Positions 1-6,127 of a stretch of DNA of 6,262 nt are shown one piece after another (the first letter of the stretch is position 1; every line of letters begins with the position of its first letter). Origin of the DNA: Chloroflexota bacterium (GTDB lineage: Bacteria; Chloroflexota; Dehalococcoidia; UBA3495); contig JACZXN010000110.1 in the NCBI GenBank assembly GCA_022571575.1, positions 1 through 6,262 of the forward strand, in the 5' to 3' direction. The notes beneath the pieces were generated by a model that did not search any database, was not told the DNA's origin, and was given only the letters and a program-made list of their open reading frames with translations. A program made the position numbers and the translations under genes.

Positions 1-39
1 TGCCGGATTGAGTGGGGTTCTCGAGGTAAACTGACCGAA

Positions 40-987
40 TTGGGCACTGCAGACAACATCGAGGGTCCGGTGACCGGGGGGGCACTGTCCCTAAATCCAC
101 TGGCGCTGCTGAAGGCCCTGCGCCCCTTGCAATGGGTCAAGAACGGCCTGGTGTTCTTGCCCTTCGTCTTCGCCATCGACGTCGCCTGGAGCACCGACGA
201 TCTGGGCCCGGTGCCCGGCTTGTTGTTGAAGCTCTTGCTGCTCACCGTGGCCTTTTGCGCGCTCTCCAGCTCCATTTATCTATTTAATGACCTGATGGAC
301 CGCTCCGGTGACCGGCAGCACCCGGTGAAACGGAACAGGCCCATCGCTTCGGGTAAGGTCAGTGTTCCCGTGGCCACGACGGTCATGGTGCTGTTGGCGG
401 CGGCAGGGCTGGTGGTGATGACCTTGGTTGAACCGGAGTTGGGGGTGTGGGCGGGCCTGTACGCCTTGATCAATATCGGCTACTCCCTGGGCCTGAAGCA
501 GGTGGTTTTGTTGGACGCTTTCGCCGTCACCAGCGGCTACGTGATCCGCGCCGCTGCTGGGGCGGTGGCCATCGATGTCTCTCCCTCCCCCTGGCTGTAC
601 GTCACCACCGGCGCCGGGGCATTGTTCATCGTCTTGGGGCGGCGATTCGCCGAGGTCCGGTTGGCTGGAGACGTAGCCGGAGACCAGCGATCGGTGCTGA
701 AGGATTACTCCGGCCTTTTTATCAACCAGCTTTTGATCTTGTCTGCCGCGGCGGCGTGGCTGAGCTATACTCTGTATACGGTGGAGGCCACCAACCTCCC
801 TGACAACAACACCATGTTGTTCACCCTGCCCTTGGTCACCTTCGGCCTGTTCCGTTACCTTTTTCTATTGAACAACAGCGAACGGGCGGAGGCACCGGAA
901 CAGTTGATCATCCGCGACCTGCCGCTGGTCGCATCGATCGTCAGTTGGGTGGCCGTGTCCGCCTTGGTCCTGCTATTAAATAGCTGA
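40..987 (+). CDS. UbiA-family prenyltransferase, decaprenyl-phosphate phosphoribosyltransferase (DPPR synthase)-like
   Basis: This is an integral membrane enzyme of the UbiA superfamily, closest by motif to 5-phospho-alpha-D-ribose-1-diphosphate:decaprenyl-phosphate phosphoribosyltransferases. Those enzymes transfer phosphoribose from PRPP onto a polyprenyl phosphate. The LRPLQWVKN motif is at residues 27-35. The first Asp-rich motif is NDLMD (83-87) with D91, followed by HPVKRNRPIASG (94-105), which is typical of this subfamily. The second motif has Y148, K153, D159 and R170. Several hydrophobic segments span the protein, and APEQLIIRDLPL near residues 285-296 also fits the family. The length (315) is normal. 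The start is uncertain: the frame is open to the left edge, TTG at 40 has only a distant GAGG upstream, and GTG at 70 follows GAGGG at 61-65 and would give a more typical N-terminus. The DUF362 gene follows after 28 bases, so an operon is likely. The exact substrate cannot be read from sequence, and no DprE1/DprE2-like epimerase genes are in view. Confidence 0.88.
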   Translation: MGTADNIEGPVTGGALSLNPLALLKALRPLQWVKNGLVFLPFVFAIDVAWSTDDLGPVPGLLLKLLLLTVAFCALSSSIYLFNDLMDRSGDRQHPVKRNRPIASGKVSVPVATTVMVLLAAAGLVVMTLVEPELGVWAGLYALINIGYSLGLKQVVLLDAFAVTSGYVIRAAAGAVAIDVSPSPWLYVTTGAGALFIVLGRRFAEVRLAGDVAGDQRSVLKDYSGLFINQLLILSAAAAWLSYTLYTVEATNLPDNNTMLFTLPLVTFGLFRYLFLLNNSERAEAPEQLIIRDLPLVASIVSWVAVSALVLLLNS

Positions 988-1003
988 CCCGTGCCCGTCA
1001 GAT

Positions 1004-1008
1004 AGGAG
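1004..1008 (+). promoter_or_regulatory. Shine-Dalgarno site of the DUF362 gene
   Basis: AGGAG lies 7 bases before the ATG at 1016. This supports that start over the out-of-frame GTG at 1012. Confidence 0.75.
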
Positions 1009-1015
1009 CCCGTGA

Positions 1016-2170
1016 ATGACGTCCATCGACTCCAGCGACCCTGGGACAACCCAGCCGGCGCCCGCATCCAGTCCTGGCAGCCAGTCCGGCCCCGGCAGTC
1101 CGGTGGTGGCCGTGGTGGCGACCTCGCCGGAGACTGCGGTGGAGGATATGGGCCGGGCGATGGACCTTGCGGGAGTTAGTGAGTTCCTCTCGCCCGACAT
1201 CAAGACCCTGCTGAAGGTAAACATATCCTGGCAGCACTGGTACCCCGCTTGCTCCACCACCCCCTGGCAGATAGAAGGGGTGACCCGGGCCTTGGAAGCG
1301 CGGGGGCACAAGGACCTGGTGGCGGCCCACAACGGGACCGTGGTGGTGAATTCCTATGAGGGGGAGTTTAAGAACAAGCACAAAGCCGCCCAGGAGAAGT
1401 GCGGCCTCCCCGACATCCACCTGGACTCTCCGCCCAACAGATGGATCGACTACAAACCCAAGGCGGAGATGCTGGTCCTGGACGACATCTTTCCGGAGGG
1501 GATACAGATACCGGAGACCTTTCCGGGGACCAACATCGTTCATCTGCCGACGATGAAGACCCACGTCTTCACCACCATGACGGGGGCCATGAAGAACGCG
1601 TTTGGCGGGCTACTCCACCGCAAGCGTCATTGGACCCACTCGGTGATCCACGAGACGCTGACCGACCTTCTGGCCATCCAGAAAGAGATTCACCCTGGAT
1701 TATTCGCGGTGATGGACGGGACCTTCGCTGGAGATGGCCCCGGACCCAGGGCCATGCGCTGGCACATCAAGGACCGCATATTGGCCAGCAATGACCAGGT
1801 CGCCATCGACGCCGTGGCCGCCAAGATGATGGGTTTCGCCCCTATGAGTATCAAGTTCATCCGCCTCGCCCACGAGCGGGGCCTGGGTTGCGGGGAGGTG
1901 TCCGAGATCAACGTGGTCGGCGAGGACATCAGCCAGGTGAACTGGCAGTTCACCGGCGTGGAAAACACCTTTGCCAGCCGCGGCCAAAAGTTGATCTATT
2001 GGGGCCCCTTGAAGCCGCTGGAGAAGATGTTGCTCCGGACTCCCTTGGTGAGCCTGGCCTTCCTGGCCTCCAACCTGTATCACAACGGGTACTGGCTCAA
2101 GACCAAGGGCCGCCGCCGCATCAAGGCCGCCCTGGAGACCGAGTGGGGCAGGCTCTTCCAGTCTTACTGA
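1016..2170 (+). CDS. DUF362 domain-containing protein
   Basis: This is a member of the DUF362 family, whose general biochemical role is unsettled. The diagnostic block is NIVHLPTMKTHVFTTMTGAM followed by KNAFGG (residues 173-198), matching the family pattern of a conserved Lys-Thr-His then a Lys-Asn-Phe/Leu-Gly segment. MDGTFAGDGPGPR (233-245) corresponds to the family's Asp/Gly-rich motif, and SNDQVAIDAVAAKMMG (258-273) to the following conserved helix. Residues 1-29 are Ser/Pro/Gly/Thr-rich and probably disordered, with no signal peptide. The C-terminal 60 residues contain a short hydrophobic stretch (about 343-357) followed by a basic patch (KTKGRRRIK), which could touch the membrane. Only three Cys occur (79, 129, 292), so the ferredoxin-like 4Fe-4S cluster fused to some DUF362 proteins is absent. 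The gene follows the UbiA gene by 28 bases with its own good ribosome binding site, so the two are probably co-expressed. The family call is confident; the function is unknown. Confidence 0.87.
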   Translation: MTSIDSSDPGTTQPAPASSPGSQSGPGSPVVAVVATSPETAVEDMGRAMDLAGVSEFLSPDIKTLLKVNISWQHWYPACSTTPWQIEGVTRALEARGHKDLVAAHNGTVVVNSYEGEFKNKHKAAQEKCGLPDIHLDSPPNRWIDYKPKAEMLVLDDIFPEGIQIPETFPGTNIVHLPTMKTHVFTTMTGAMKNAFGGLLHRKRHWTHSVIHETLTDLLAIQKEIHPGLFAVMDGTFAGDGPGPRAMRWHIKDRILASNDQVAIDAVAAKMMGFAPMSIKFIRLAHERGLGCGEVSEINVVGEDISQVNWQFTGVENTFASRGQKLIYWGPLKPLEKMLLRTPLVSLAFLASNLYHNGYWLKTKGRRRIKAALETEWGRLFQSY

Positions 2171-2180
2171 GCGGCTGCGC

Positions 2181-2199
2181 GGTTACCGGTCCGGCAACC
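2181..2199. repeat. 19-bp near-perfect dyad in the DUF362-ATPase gap
   Basis: GGTTACCGG and CCGGCAACC flank a central T. The two 9-base arms are complementary except for one A/C mismatch. As DNA this looks like an operator-type palindrome. As RNA it would fold into a hairpin of about 8 pairs with one mismatch and a GUC loop. No T-tract follows, so a simple intrinsic terminator is unlikely. Confidence 0.45.
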
Positions 2200-2213
2200 A
2201 AACTAACGAGGTT

Positions 2214-2219
2214 TATAAC
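2214..2219 (+). promoter_or_regulatory. Possible -10 box for a leaderless ATPase transcript
   Basis: TATAAC ends six bases before the ATG at 2226, so transcription would begin at or next to the start codon. The ATPase gene lacks a well-placed Shine-Dalgarno (the nearest GAGG, 2208-2211, is 14 bases away), which fits leaderless translation. There is no convincing -35 hexamer at 16-18 bases, so the call is tentative. The same hexamer is the -10 of the much stronger lipoprotein promoter on the other strand. Confidence 0.3.
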
Positions 2220-2225
2220 CCAGGT

Positions 2226-3320
2226 ATGGATATCGCAATTATCGGACTGCCCCAGAGCGGCAAGTCCACAGTCTTTAACGCCCTGACGGCCGGCCATTCC
2301 ACATCGACAGGCGTCGGCGGCTCGGGGCCCATGCAGGTCGGCGTGGTCAAGGTCATCGACCCCCGGCTGGCGGTGTTGGACGGCATGTACAACCCGAAGA
2401 AGGTGATTCATCCAGAGATAAAATACTGGGACCTGCCCCCCGTTGACCGGGAGTCGGCCTCCGCCAACCAGTTACTCAGCGGGCGGCAGCGGAACATCCT
2501 CCAGGGCGCCGACGCGCTGCTGGTCGTGGTGCGGGCCTTCAACGACCCGGCCTTGCTCCACCCCATGGGCGGCGTTGACCCCGGCCGCGACGCCAAGTCG
2601 ATGCTCGATGAACTGGTCCTGGCCGACTTGGAGGCCCTGGAACGGGCCGAAGCCCGCCTCAGCGACGGTCTCAAGAAGGCCAAGCCGGCGGAGCGTTCCG
2701 CCATGGCGCCCCAGGTGGAAACGGTCCAGAAGGTGCAGGCGGCTCTGGAACAGGACATCCCCGTGAGATCGCAGACGTTGACTCCGTCGGAGACCGCGGC
2801 TTTGGTGGATTTTCAGCTGCTCACCGCCAAACCCGTGGTGATAGCGTTCAACACCGGGGAGTCCGAGCCCACGCCCACATTGGACGGACTGGGCATGTCA
2901 AAAGAGGTGGCCGGCGGGCTGGGCGAGGTTGGCCTGTGCGCCAAATTGGAAGAGGACCTGGCCATGATGGAACCCGGTGAAGCGGAGGAGTTCAGGGAGG
3001 CCATGGGCCTGGACAAGCCGGCCGTGGAGCGGGTCAAGCAGGTGTGCTACAGCACCGTGGGCCTGGTGTCGTTCCTAACGGTGGGCGAAGACGAGGTCCG
3101 GGCTTGGCCGGTACCAGCCGGCATCGCCGCCCAGATGGCCGCCGGCACCATCCATACCGACTTCACCCGCGGGTTCATCCGCGCGGAGGTCATCGCCTAT
3201 GACGACCTTATCCGCTGCGGCAGCTTGGCTCAGGGACGCAAAGAAGGGGTCCTCCGGTCCGAGGGTAAGACCTACCAGGTCCAGGACGGCGACGTCATCA
3301 ATTTCTTGATCAACACCTAG
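2226..3320 (+). CDS. YchF/OLA1-like P-loop ATPase (DUF933/TGS), divergent switch region
   Basis: This is a cytoplasmic P-loop NTPase of the YchF/Obg-like family, which as a group prefers ATP and is linked to ribosome and stress functions. The P-loop is GLPQSGKST (residues 7-15), where classical YchF has GLPNVGKST. The NxxE-type G4 motif that goes with ATP preference is present as NTGE (209-212). Residues about 125-180 are charged and helical, as in the family's coiled-coil insertion. The C-terminal TGS domain (about 283-364) is well conserved, with EVRAWPVPAG, AAGTIHTDFTRGFIRAEVIAYDDLI and QVQDGDVINF. Total length (364) matches typical YchF. The oddity is between the P-loop and G3: the usual NYPFCTIEPN-type switch segment is missing and a Gly/Ser-rich stretch (27-37) takes its place. 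The G3 motif reads DLPPVD (69-74) rather than DIAGLV. It is therefore probably a divergent paralogue rather than the housekeeping YchF. It lies 55 bases after the DUF362 gene and 9 before the GNAT gene. Confidence 0.88.
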   Translation: MDIAIIGLPQSGKSTVFNALTAGHSTSTGVGGSGPMQVGVVKVIDPRLAVLDGMYNPKKVIHPEIKYWDLPPVDRESASANQLLSGRQRNILQGADALLVVVRAFNDPALLHPMGGVDPGRDAKSMLDELVLADLEALERAEARLSDGLKKAKPAERSAMAPQVETVQKVQAALEQDIPVRSQTLTPSETAALVDFQLLTAKPVVIAFNTGESEPTPTLDGLGMSKEVAGGLGEVGLCAKLEEDLAMMEPGEAEEFREAMGLDKPAVERVKQVCYSTVGLVSFLTVGEDEVRAWPVPAGIAAQMAAGTIHTDFTRGFIRAEVIAYDDLIRCGSLAQGRKEGVLRSEGKTYQVQDGDVINFLINT

Positions 3321-3329
3321 CAGACAGCC

Positions 3330-3866
3330 ATGAGCGAGCCGGCCGGCCTAAACATCAGGACCTTTGTTCCAACCGATCTGGCCCAGGTGCGAGAGCTGTT
3401 CGCCAGCGGGCTTATGGAGTTCGCCGCCGGCGTTGAGCACGAGGTCCGCCGCTATGTGGACCATTCCCTGAATGACGATTTGGCCGACATACCGGGTCAT
3501 TACCTGTCCCATCCCCGGGCCAATTTCTGGGTGGTTGAATACGGCGGCCCTCCCGTTGCCATCGTGGGCATCGTCGGCATCCAACCCAGAGAACGGGAGG
3601 AGGAGGCCGAGCTGCGGCGAATGAGCGTTTCATCCTCCGTGCGCCGGCAGGGGATCGGCCGCGGATTGTTGGAGACCACCGAGGATTTCTGCCGGGAGCA
3701 GGGTTACCGCCGGATCTGCCTGTCCACGGTCCACATTCTGGGCCCCGCCCTGGCGATGTACCGGAGATTCGGGTACACAATGGTGAAAGAGGAGACGTAT
3801 GGAGACCCGCCCCACCGGCCGCTGATCGTCCATCACCTGGAGAAGGAACTGGCCGAAACCACCTGA
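3330..3866 (+). CDS. GNAT-family N-acetyltransferase
   Basis: This is a cytoplasmic acetyltransferase of the Gcn5-related family, transferring an acetyl group from acetyl-CoA to an unknown acceptor. The core runs from LNIRTFVPTDLAQVRELF (residues 7-24, first strand and helix) through VAIVGIVGI (76-84) and the motif A block AELRRMSVSSSVRRQGIGRG (93-112). Within this, R/Q-x-x-G-x-G (residues 106-110, RQGIG) is the pyrophosphate-binding loop for acetyl-CoA. ALAMYRRFGY (140-149) carries the Tyr (144) that is often the general acid in GNATs. The layout resembles NAT8-like or generic single-domain GNATs, and 178 residues is normal. The ATG is 9 bases after the ATPase stop codon with no obvious Shine-Dalgarno, so translation is probably coupled to the upstream gene. 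The acceptor could be a small molecule or a protein; nothing in the sequence decides it. Confidence 0.88.
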   Translation: MSEPAGLNIRTFVPTDLAQVRELFASGLMEFAAGVEHEVRRYVDHSLNDDLADIPGHYLSHPRANFWVVEYGGPPVAIVGIVGIQPREREEEAELRRMSVSSSVRRQGIGRGLLETTEDFCREQGYRRICLSTVHILGPALAMYRRFGYTMVKEETYGDPPHRPLIVHHLEKELAETT

Positions 3867-3888
3867 TACAGACACCAAATCACAAGAG

Positions 3889-3925
3889 AAAAAGCGCCCC
3901 GGCAGGTCCCGCCGGGGCGCTTTTT
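3889..3925. terminator. Bidirectional intrinsic terminator between convergent genes
   Basis: A perfect 15-bp inverted repeat (3889-3903 with 3911-3925) encloses a 7-base loop. The arms are AAAAAGCGCCCCGGC and GCCGGGGCGCTTTTT, so both strands end in a T-tract after a GC-rich stem. It lies 22 bases after the GNAT stop on + and 60 bases after the lipoprotein stop on -, so it can end both transcripts. Confidence 0.92.
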
Positions 3926-3945
3926 CATCTTGGATTCAGGCTATC

Positions 3946-3965
3946 GGCCCATCTAATAGTGGGCC
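3946..3965 (-). repeat. Small GGCCCA/TGGGCC hairpin in the lipoprotein 3' UTR
   Basis: GGCCCA (3946-3951) and TGGGCC (3960-3965) form a perfect 6-bp inverted repeat with an 8-base loop, between the lipoprotein stop codon and its terminator. It has no T-tract and may stabilise the mRNA end. A comparable small hairpin occurs in the same relative place near 6177-6191. Confidence 0.4.
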
Positions 3966-3969
3966 TGCC

Positions 3970-3994
3970 CACCGGTGTTCTTTTCCTACCGGTG
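3970..3994 (-). repeat. Inverted repeat straddling the lipoprotein stop codon
   Basis: CACCGGT (3970-3976) and ACCGGTG (3988-3994) are a perfect 7-bp inverted repeat with an 11-base loop. The stop codon TAG (3986-3988 on the minus strand) sits at the loop boundary. With the next hairpin and the terminator it makes three consecutive stems at the 3' end of this mRNA. A function is not shown. Confidence 0.35.
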
Positions 3995-5806
3995 CTTGGT
4001 GTACTCGAAGGCAACCGCGGTCCGGACTTCGCTGAAGTCGGTCGGGGTCCAATCGGGGTCCAGCCGCGGGCCCACCGGCCAGATGCCGTCGTGGGTGTAC
4101 AGCGAAGCGGCGAAGGAGTTGTCGAAGATCCAATCGTAGATCTCGCGCTCCGCTTGTTGGATCTTGACCGGATCGACTTCCACCGTCGCGGCGGAGACGT
4201 GCTCCTCAATCCATGGGTGATGAGACCCGTAGCTGAAGGTTGACTTCACCACATAGTTGGAGGCTCCGATGATGGGAGACAGGCGCACGCCAACGGTGTG
4301 GCAGGTGACGCCCTGGTATTTCCGGGTGATCAACTCAGGCCGGATGGTGGCGTAAGGGATATTCTGCAGCTTTACGTCGATACCGATGTCTTCCCAATAT
4401 TGGGCAACCGCCTCACAGGCTTCCACCTCGGCGGGTGCGCCCCGGATGGCTGGGGTCAGCGTTACAGAGAAACCATCGGGATAACCAGCGTCGGCCAGCA
4501 TCTGCCGGGCCAGTTCCGGGTTGAACTCGTAGACCCAGTCGGGGTTGGCCCTTTCTTCGTGTCCCATCCAGTCCCTGACGGACTGGGGCTTCCCGAATCC
4601 TGCCAACAGTTCGTCAACGATGGCCTGGCGGTCGATGGCGATGTTCATCGCCTTCCGGACCATCACGGCGTTGGCCCAGGCCTCGGAGCTGGTGTCCGCA
4701 TCTGATGAGACCCAAGCCTGGGAGGGGTCGAAGAACTCGTATTCGTTGCCGTCTCTGTCCAGGCCGTAGGTCTGGCCGTAGAAGTTCAATCCCGCCTGGC
4801 CGGCGTTGGGCCAACCGATGATCTTCGCGCCTTCCACTGCTTCCACCGTGGAGAGGGAGTCGAAGGCCATGTCAAAGCTGTCCAATTGGCCGGTCTGGAA
4901 ACCGGCGACTCGGGCCGACTCCTCCGGGATGGACCAGTAGATCAACTCAGCGAAGTAGGGAGTCTGGCGCCAATGGTCTTGTACCGCGCTCATCCTCCAG
5001 AACTCGCCGCTGGAGTGTTCTTCGATCTGCCAGGGGCCCGTGGCCGCGATGTCTTTGCTCGCCGCGTCGATCCCGATCTCTTCAGACTGTTTCTTACTGA
5101 CGACCCAGGTGCTGGAGCCGCCGCCATTGCGCATGAACTCGAAAACCTGAGCGGGCACCCATGGCGTCCCGGTGTTGATCACCAGAGTGTGGTCATCAAC
5201 TACTTCAATCGAGGCGCCTTCCCGTCCTCCGAAATCGCCTTCCGGGCCGCCGAAATACTCTCCGATGATTCCGGCGCGGGCGTGAAGGGCCCCCGCGTTC
5301 CACTGCTGGTAGGAATAGAGGACGTCCTCGGCGGTCATCTCTCCATAGCCTTTGTGGAACTGCACGCCTTCTTGGAATTTCCAGGTCCAGGTCAAGAAGT
5401 CGTCGGAAACACTCCAAGACGCCGCCAGCATGGGGCCGGCCGAGAGGTCCCGGTTGGTGGTGATCAGACCTTCACCAACGGAACTGCTGGTGAATTGGAT
5501 CCTTGGGCTCGAGCTCTTGCTCGGGTGAGCTTCAAAGATGCCGGTTTCCTTCTGTCCCATGTTAAGAGTCCCGGCCGGCGCAACCCTGGCCGGTGCGGCT
5601 TTGGTGTCCTCCGGCACTGGTGTGGGAGTGATCCCCGCGGAAGTCGCGGCGGTGGCACCCGTGGTCGGCGTTGGGTCCGTACTGCCGGTCGACACCGGGG
5701 TGGCGGTGGCGGAAGACCCGCAGGCCACCAACAAGGCCGCAAACAACAGGATCAAAGCCTGAGGCCAACGGCGGATATAACCTCTATTAGAACCAGATTG
5801 GGTCAC
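3986..5806 (-). CDS. ABC transporter substrate-binding lipoprotein, family 5 (SBP_bac_5)
   Basis: This is an extracytoplasmic ligand-binding protein of a peptide/nickel/opine-type ABC importer, tethered to the membrane by lipidation. The N-terminus has a basic region (R8, R12, R13), a hydrophobic core (about 17-28) and a lipobox LVAC with Cys at 29. A Ser/Thr/Pro/Ala-rich linker (about 30-78) follows and probably holds the domain off the membrane. The SBP_bac_5 domain covers about 79-600. Its hallmarks are LAASWSVSDDFLTWTWKFQEGVQFH (127-151), MTAEDVLYSY (157-166), VRKAMNIAIDRQAIVDELL (383-401) and ARQMLADAGYPDGFSVTL (433-450). The GTG start at 5806 is supported by AAGGAG eight bases upstream and by the complete signal peptide. 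At 606 residues it is at the long end for the family. No permease or ATPase genes adjoin it in the window, so it may be an orphan SBP or belong with genes to the right. The ligand is not predictable here. Confidence 0.93.
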   Translation of the reverse strand: MTQSGSNRGYIRRWPQALILLFAALLVACGSSATATPVSTGSTDPTPTTGATAATSAGITPTPVPEDTKAAPARVAPAGTLNMGQKETGIFEAHPSKSSSPRIQFTSSSVGEGLITTNRDLSAGPMLAASWSVSDDFLTWTWKFQEGVQFHKGYGEMTAEDVLYSYQQWNAGALHARAGIIGEYFGGPEGDFGGREGASIEVVDDHTLVINTGTPWVPAQVFEFMRNGGGSSTWVVSKKQSEEIGIDAASKDIAATGPWQIEEHSSGEFWRMSAVQDHWRQTPYFAELIYWSIPEESARVAGFQTGQLDSFDMAFDSLSTVEAVEGAKIIGWPNAGQAGLNFYGQTYGLDRDGNEYEFFDPSQAWVSSDADTSSEAWANAVMVRKAMNIAIDRQAIVDELLAGFGKPQSVRDWMGHEERANPDWVYEFNPELARQMLADAGYPDGFSVTLTPAIRGAPAEVEACEAVAQYWEDIGIDVKLQNIPYATIRPELITRKYQGVTCHTVGVRLSPIIGASNYVVKSTFSYGSHHPWIEEHVSAATVEVDPVKIQQAEREIYDWIFDNSFAASLYTHDGIWPVGPRLDPDWTPTDFSEVRTAVAFEYTKHR

Positions 5807-5814
5807 GTGTGACG

Positions 5815-5820
5815 CTCCTT
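5815..5820 (-). promoter_or_regulatory. Strong Shine-Dalgarno fixing the GTG start of the lipoprotein
   Basis: AAGGAG on the minus strand lies 8 bases before the GTG at 5806. It is the best ribosome binding site in the window and makes the non-ATG start credible. Confidence 0.85.
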
Positions 5821-5906
5821 TTCTACGAGATACAGAGTTACCATTACGTATATCGGAAGCGATGGATATTGGGACCAGAGAGATTTCCTGGGTTTCCGAC
5901 CAGTGG

Positions 5907-5935
5907 GTTATATGTCATGGTATCGTAAAAGTCAA
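5907..5935 (-). promoter_or_regulatory. Sigma70-type promoter of the SBP lipoprotein gene
   Basis: On the minus strand TTGACT (5930-5935) is followed by a 17-base spacer and TATAAC (5907-5912), each hexamer one base from consensus. Transcription should begin near 5900, giving a leader of about 94 bases before the GTG. The leader contains a short ATATC...GATAT inverted repeat but no riboswitch or terminator that I can recognise. Confidence 0.7.
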
Positions 5936-5956
5936 TACACAGAGATGGATAGTATC

Positions 5957-5985
5957 AATAAATAGGTTGCGGTTCGATATTTATT
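5957..5985. repeat. AATAAATA/TATTTATT dyad upstream of the lipoprotein promoter
   Basis: Perfect 8-base inverted repeats (5957-5964 and 5978-5985) have centres 21 bases apart, about two helical turns. They lie just upstream of the -35 box, centred near -71 relative to the predicted start. This is a suitable place for an activator or UP-like element, but AT-rich DNA can produce such a dyad by chance. Confidence 0.35.
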
Positions 5986-6071
5986 AAAGGCGAATTAACG
6001 AAGCAGAACGTTAGGTTCGACTGGTTCATATGGTGGATCTACTGAAACCGGCGGATATAAATTCAGAAAAC

Positions 6072-6095
6072 GGGATTGATGGGATCGGCGGGATT
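6072..6095. repeat. Three imperfect 9-base GGGAT(T/C)-type tandem units
   Basis: GGGATTGAT, GGGATCGGC and GGGATTA follow each other at exact 9-base steps, with GGGG at 6104-6107 further on. On the minus strand this reads as repeated AATCCC units. It lies just downstream of the terminator of the right-edge gene and upstream of the lipoprotein promoter. Confidence 0.5.
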
Positions 6096-6127
6096 AAAAG
6101 GCAGGGGAGGCGTGAAGCGACGCCAAC

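Noticed and set aside
998..1564. 188-codon open frame on - opposite the DUF362 gene
   Set aside because: The + strand frame has diagnostic DUF362 motifs and a good ribosome binding site. The antisense frame has neither.
4886..5812. 308-codon open frame on + opposite the lipoprotein gene
   Set aside because: It is the antisense shadow of a well-supported SBP_bac_5 gene. Its translation is rich in Gly/Arg and has no family motifs, as expected from GC-rich antisense DNA.
5802..5813. GTCAC-GT-GTGAC inverted repeat overlapping the lipoprotein start codon
   Set aside because: The arms are only five bases, they overlap coding and ribosome binding sequence, and such a match is common by chance. There is no independent sign of an operator.
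5971..6020. Two GGTTCGA strings resembling tRNA T-loops
   Set aside because: Neither is flanked by complementary 5-base stems, and no acceptor or anticodon arm can be drawn around them.
5769..6060. 12-base direct repeat CGGCGGATATAA at 5769-5780 and 6049-6060
   Set aside because: One copy encodes part of the signal peptide region and the flanks do not align. About one such match is expected by chance in a window of this size.
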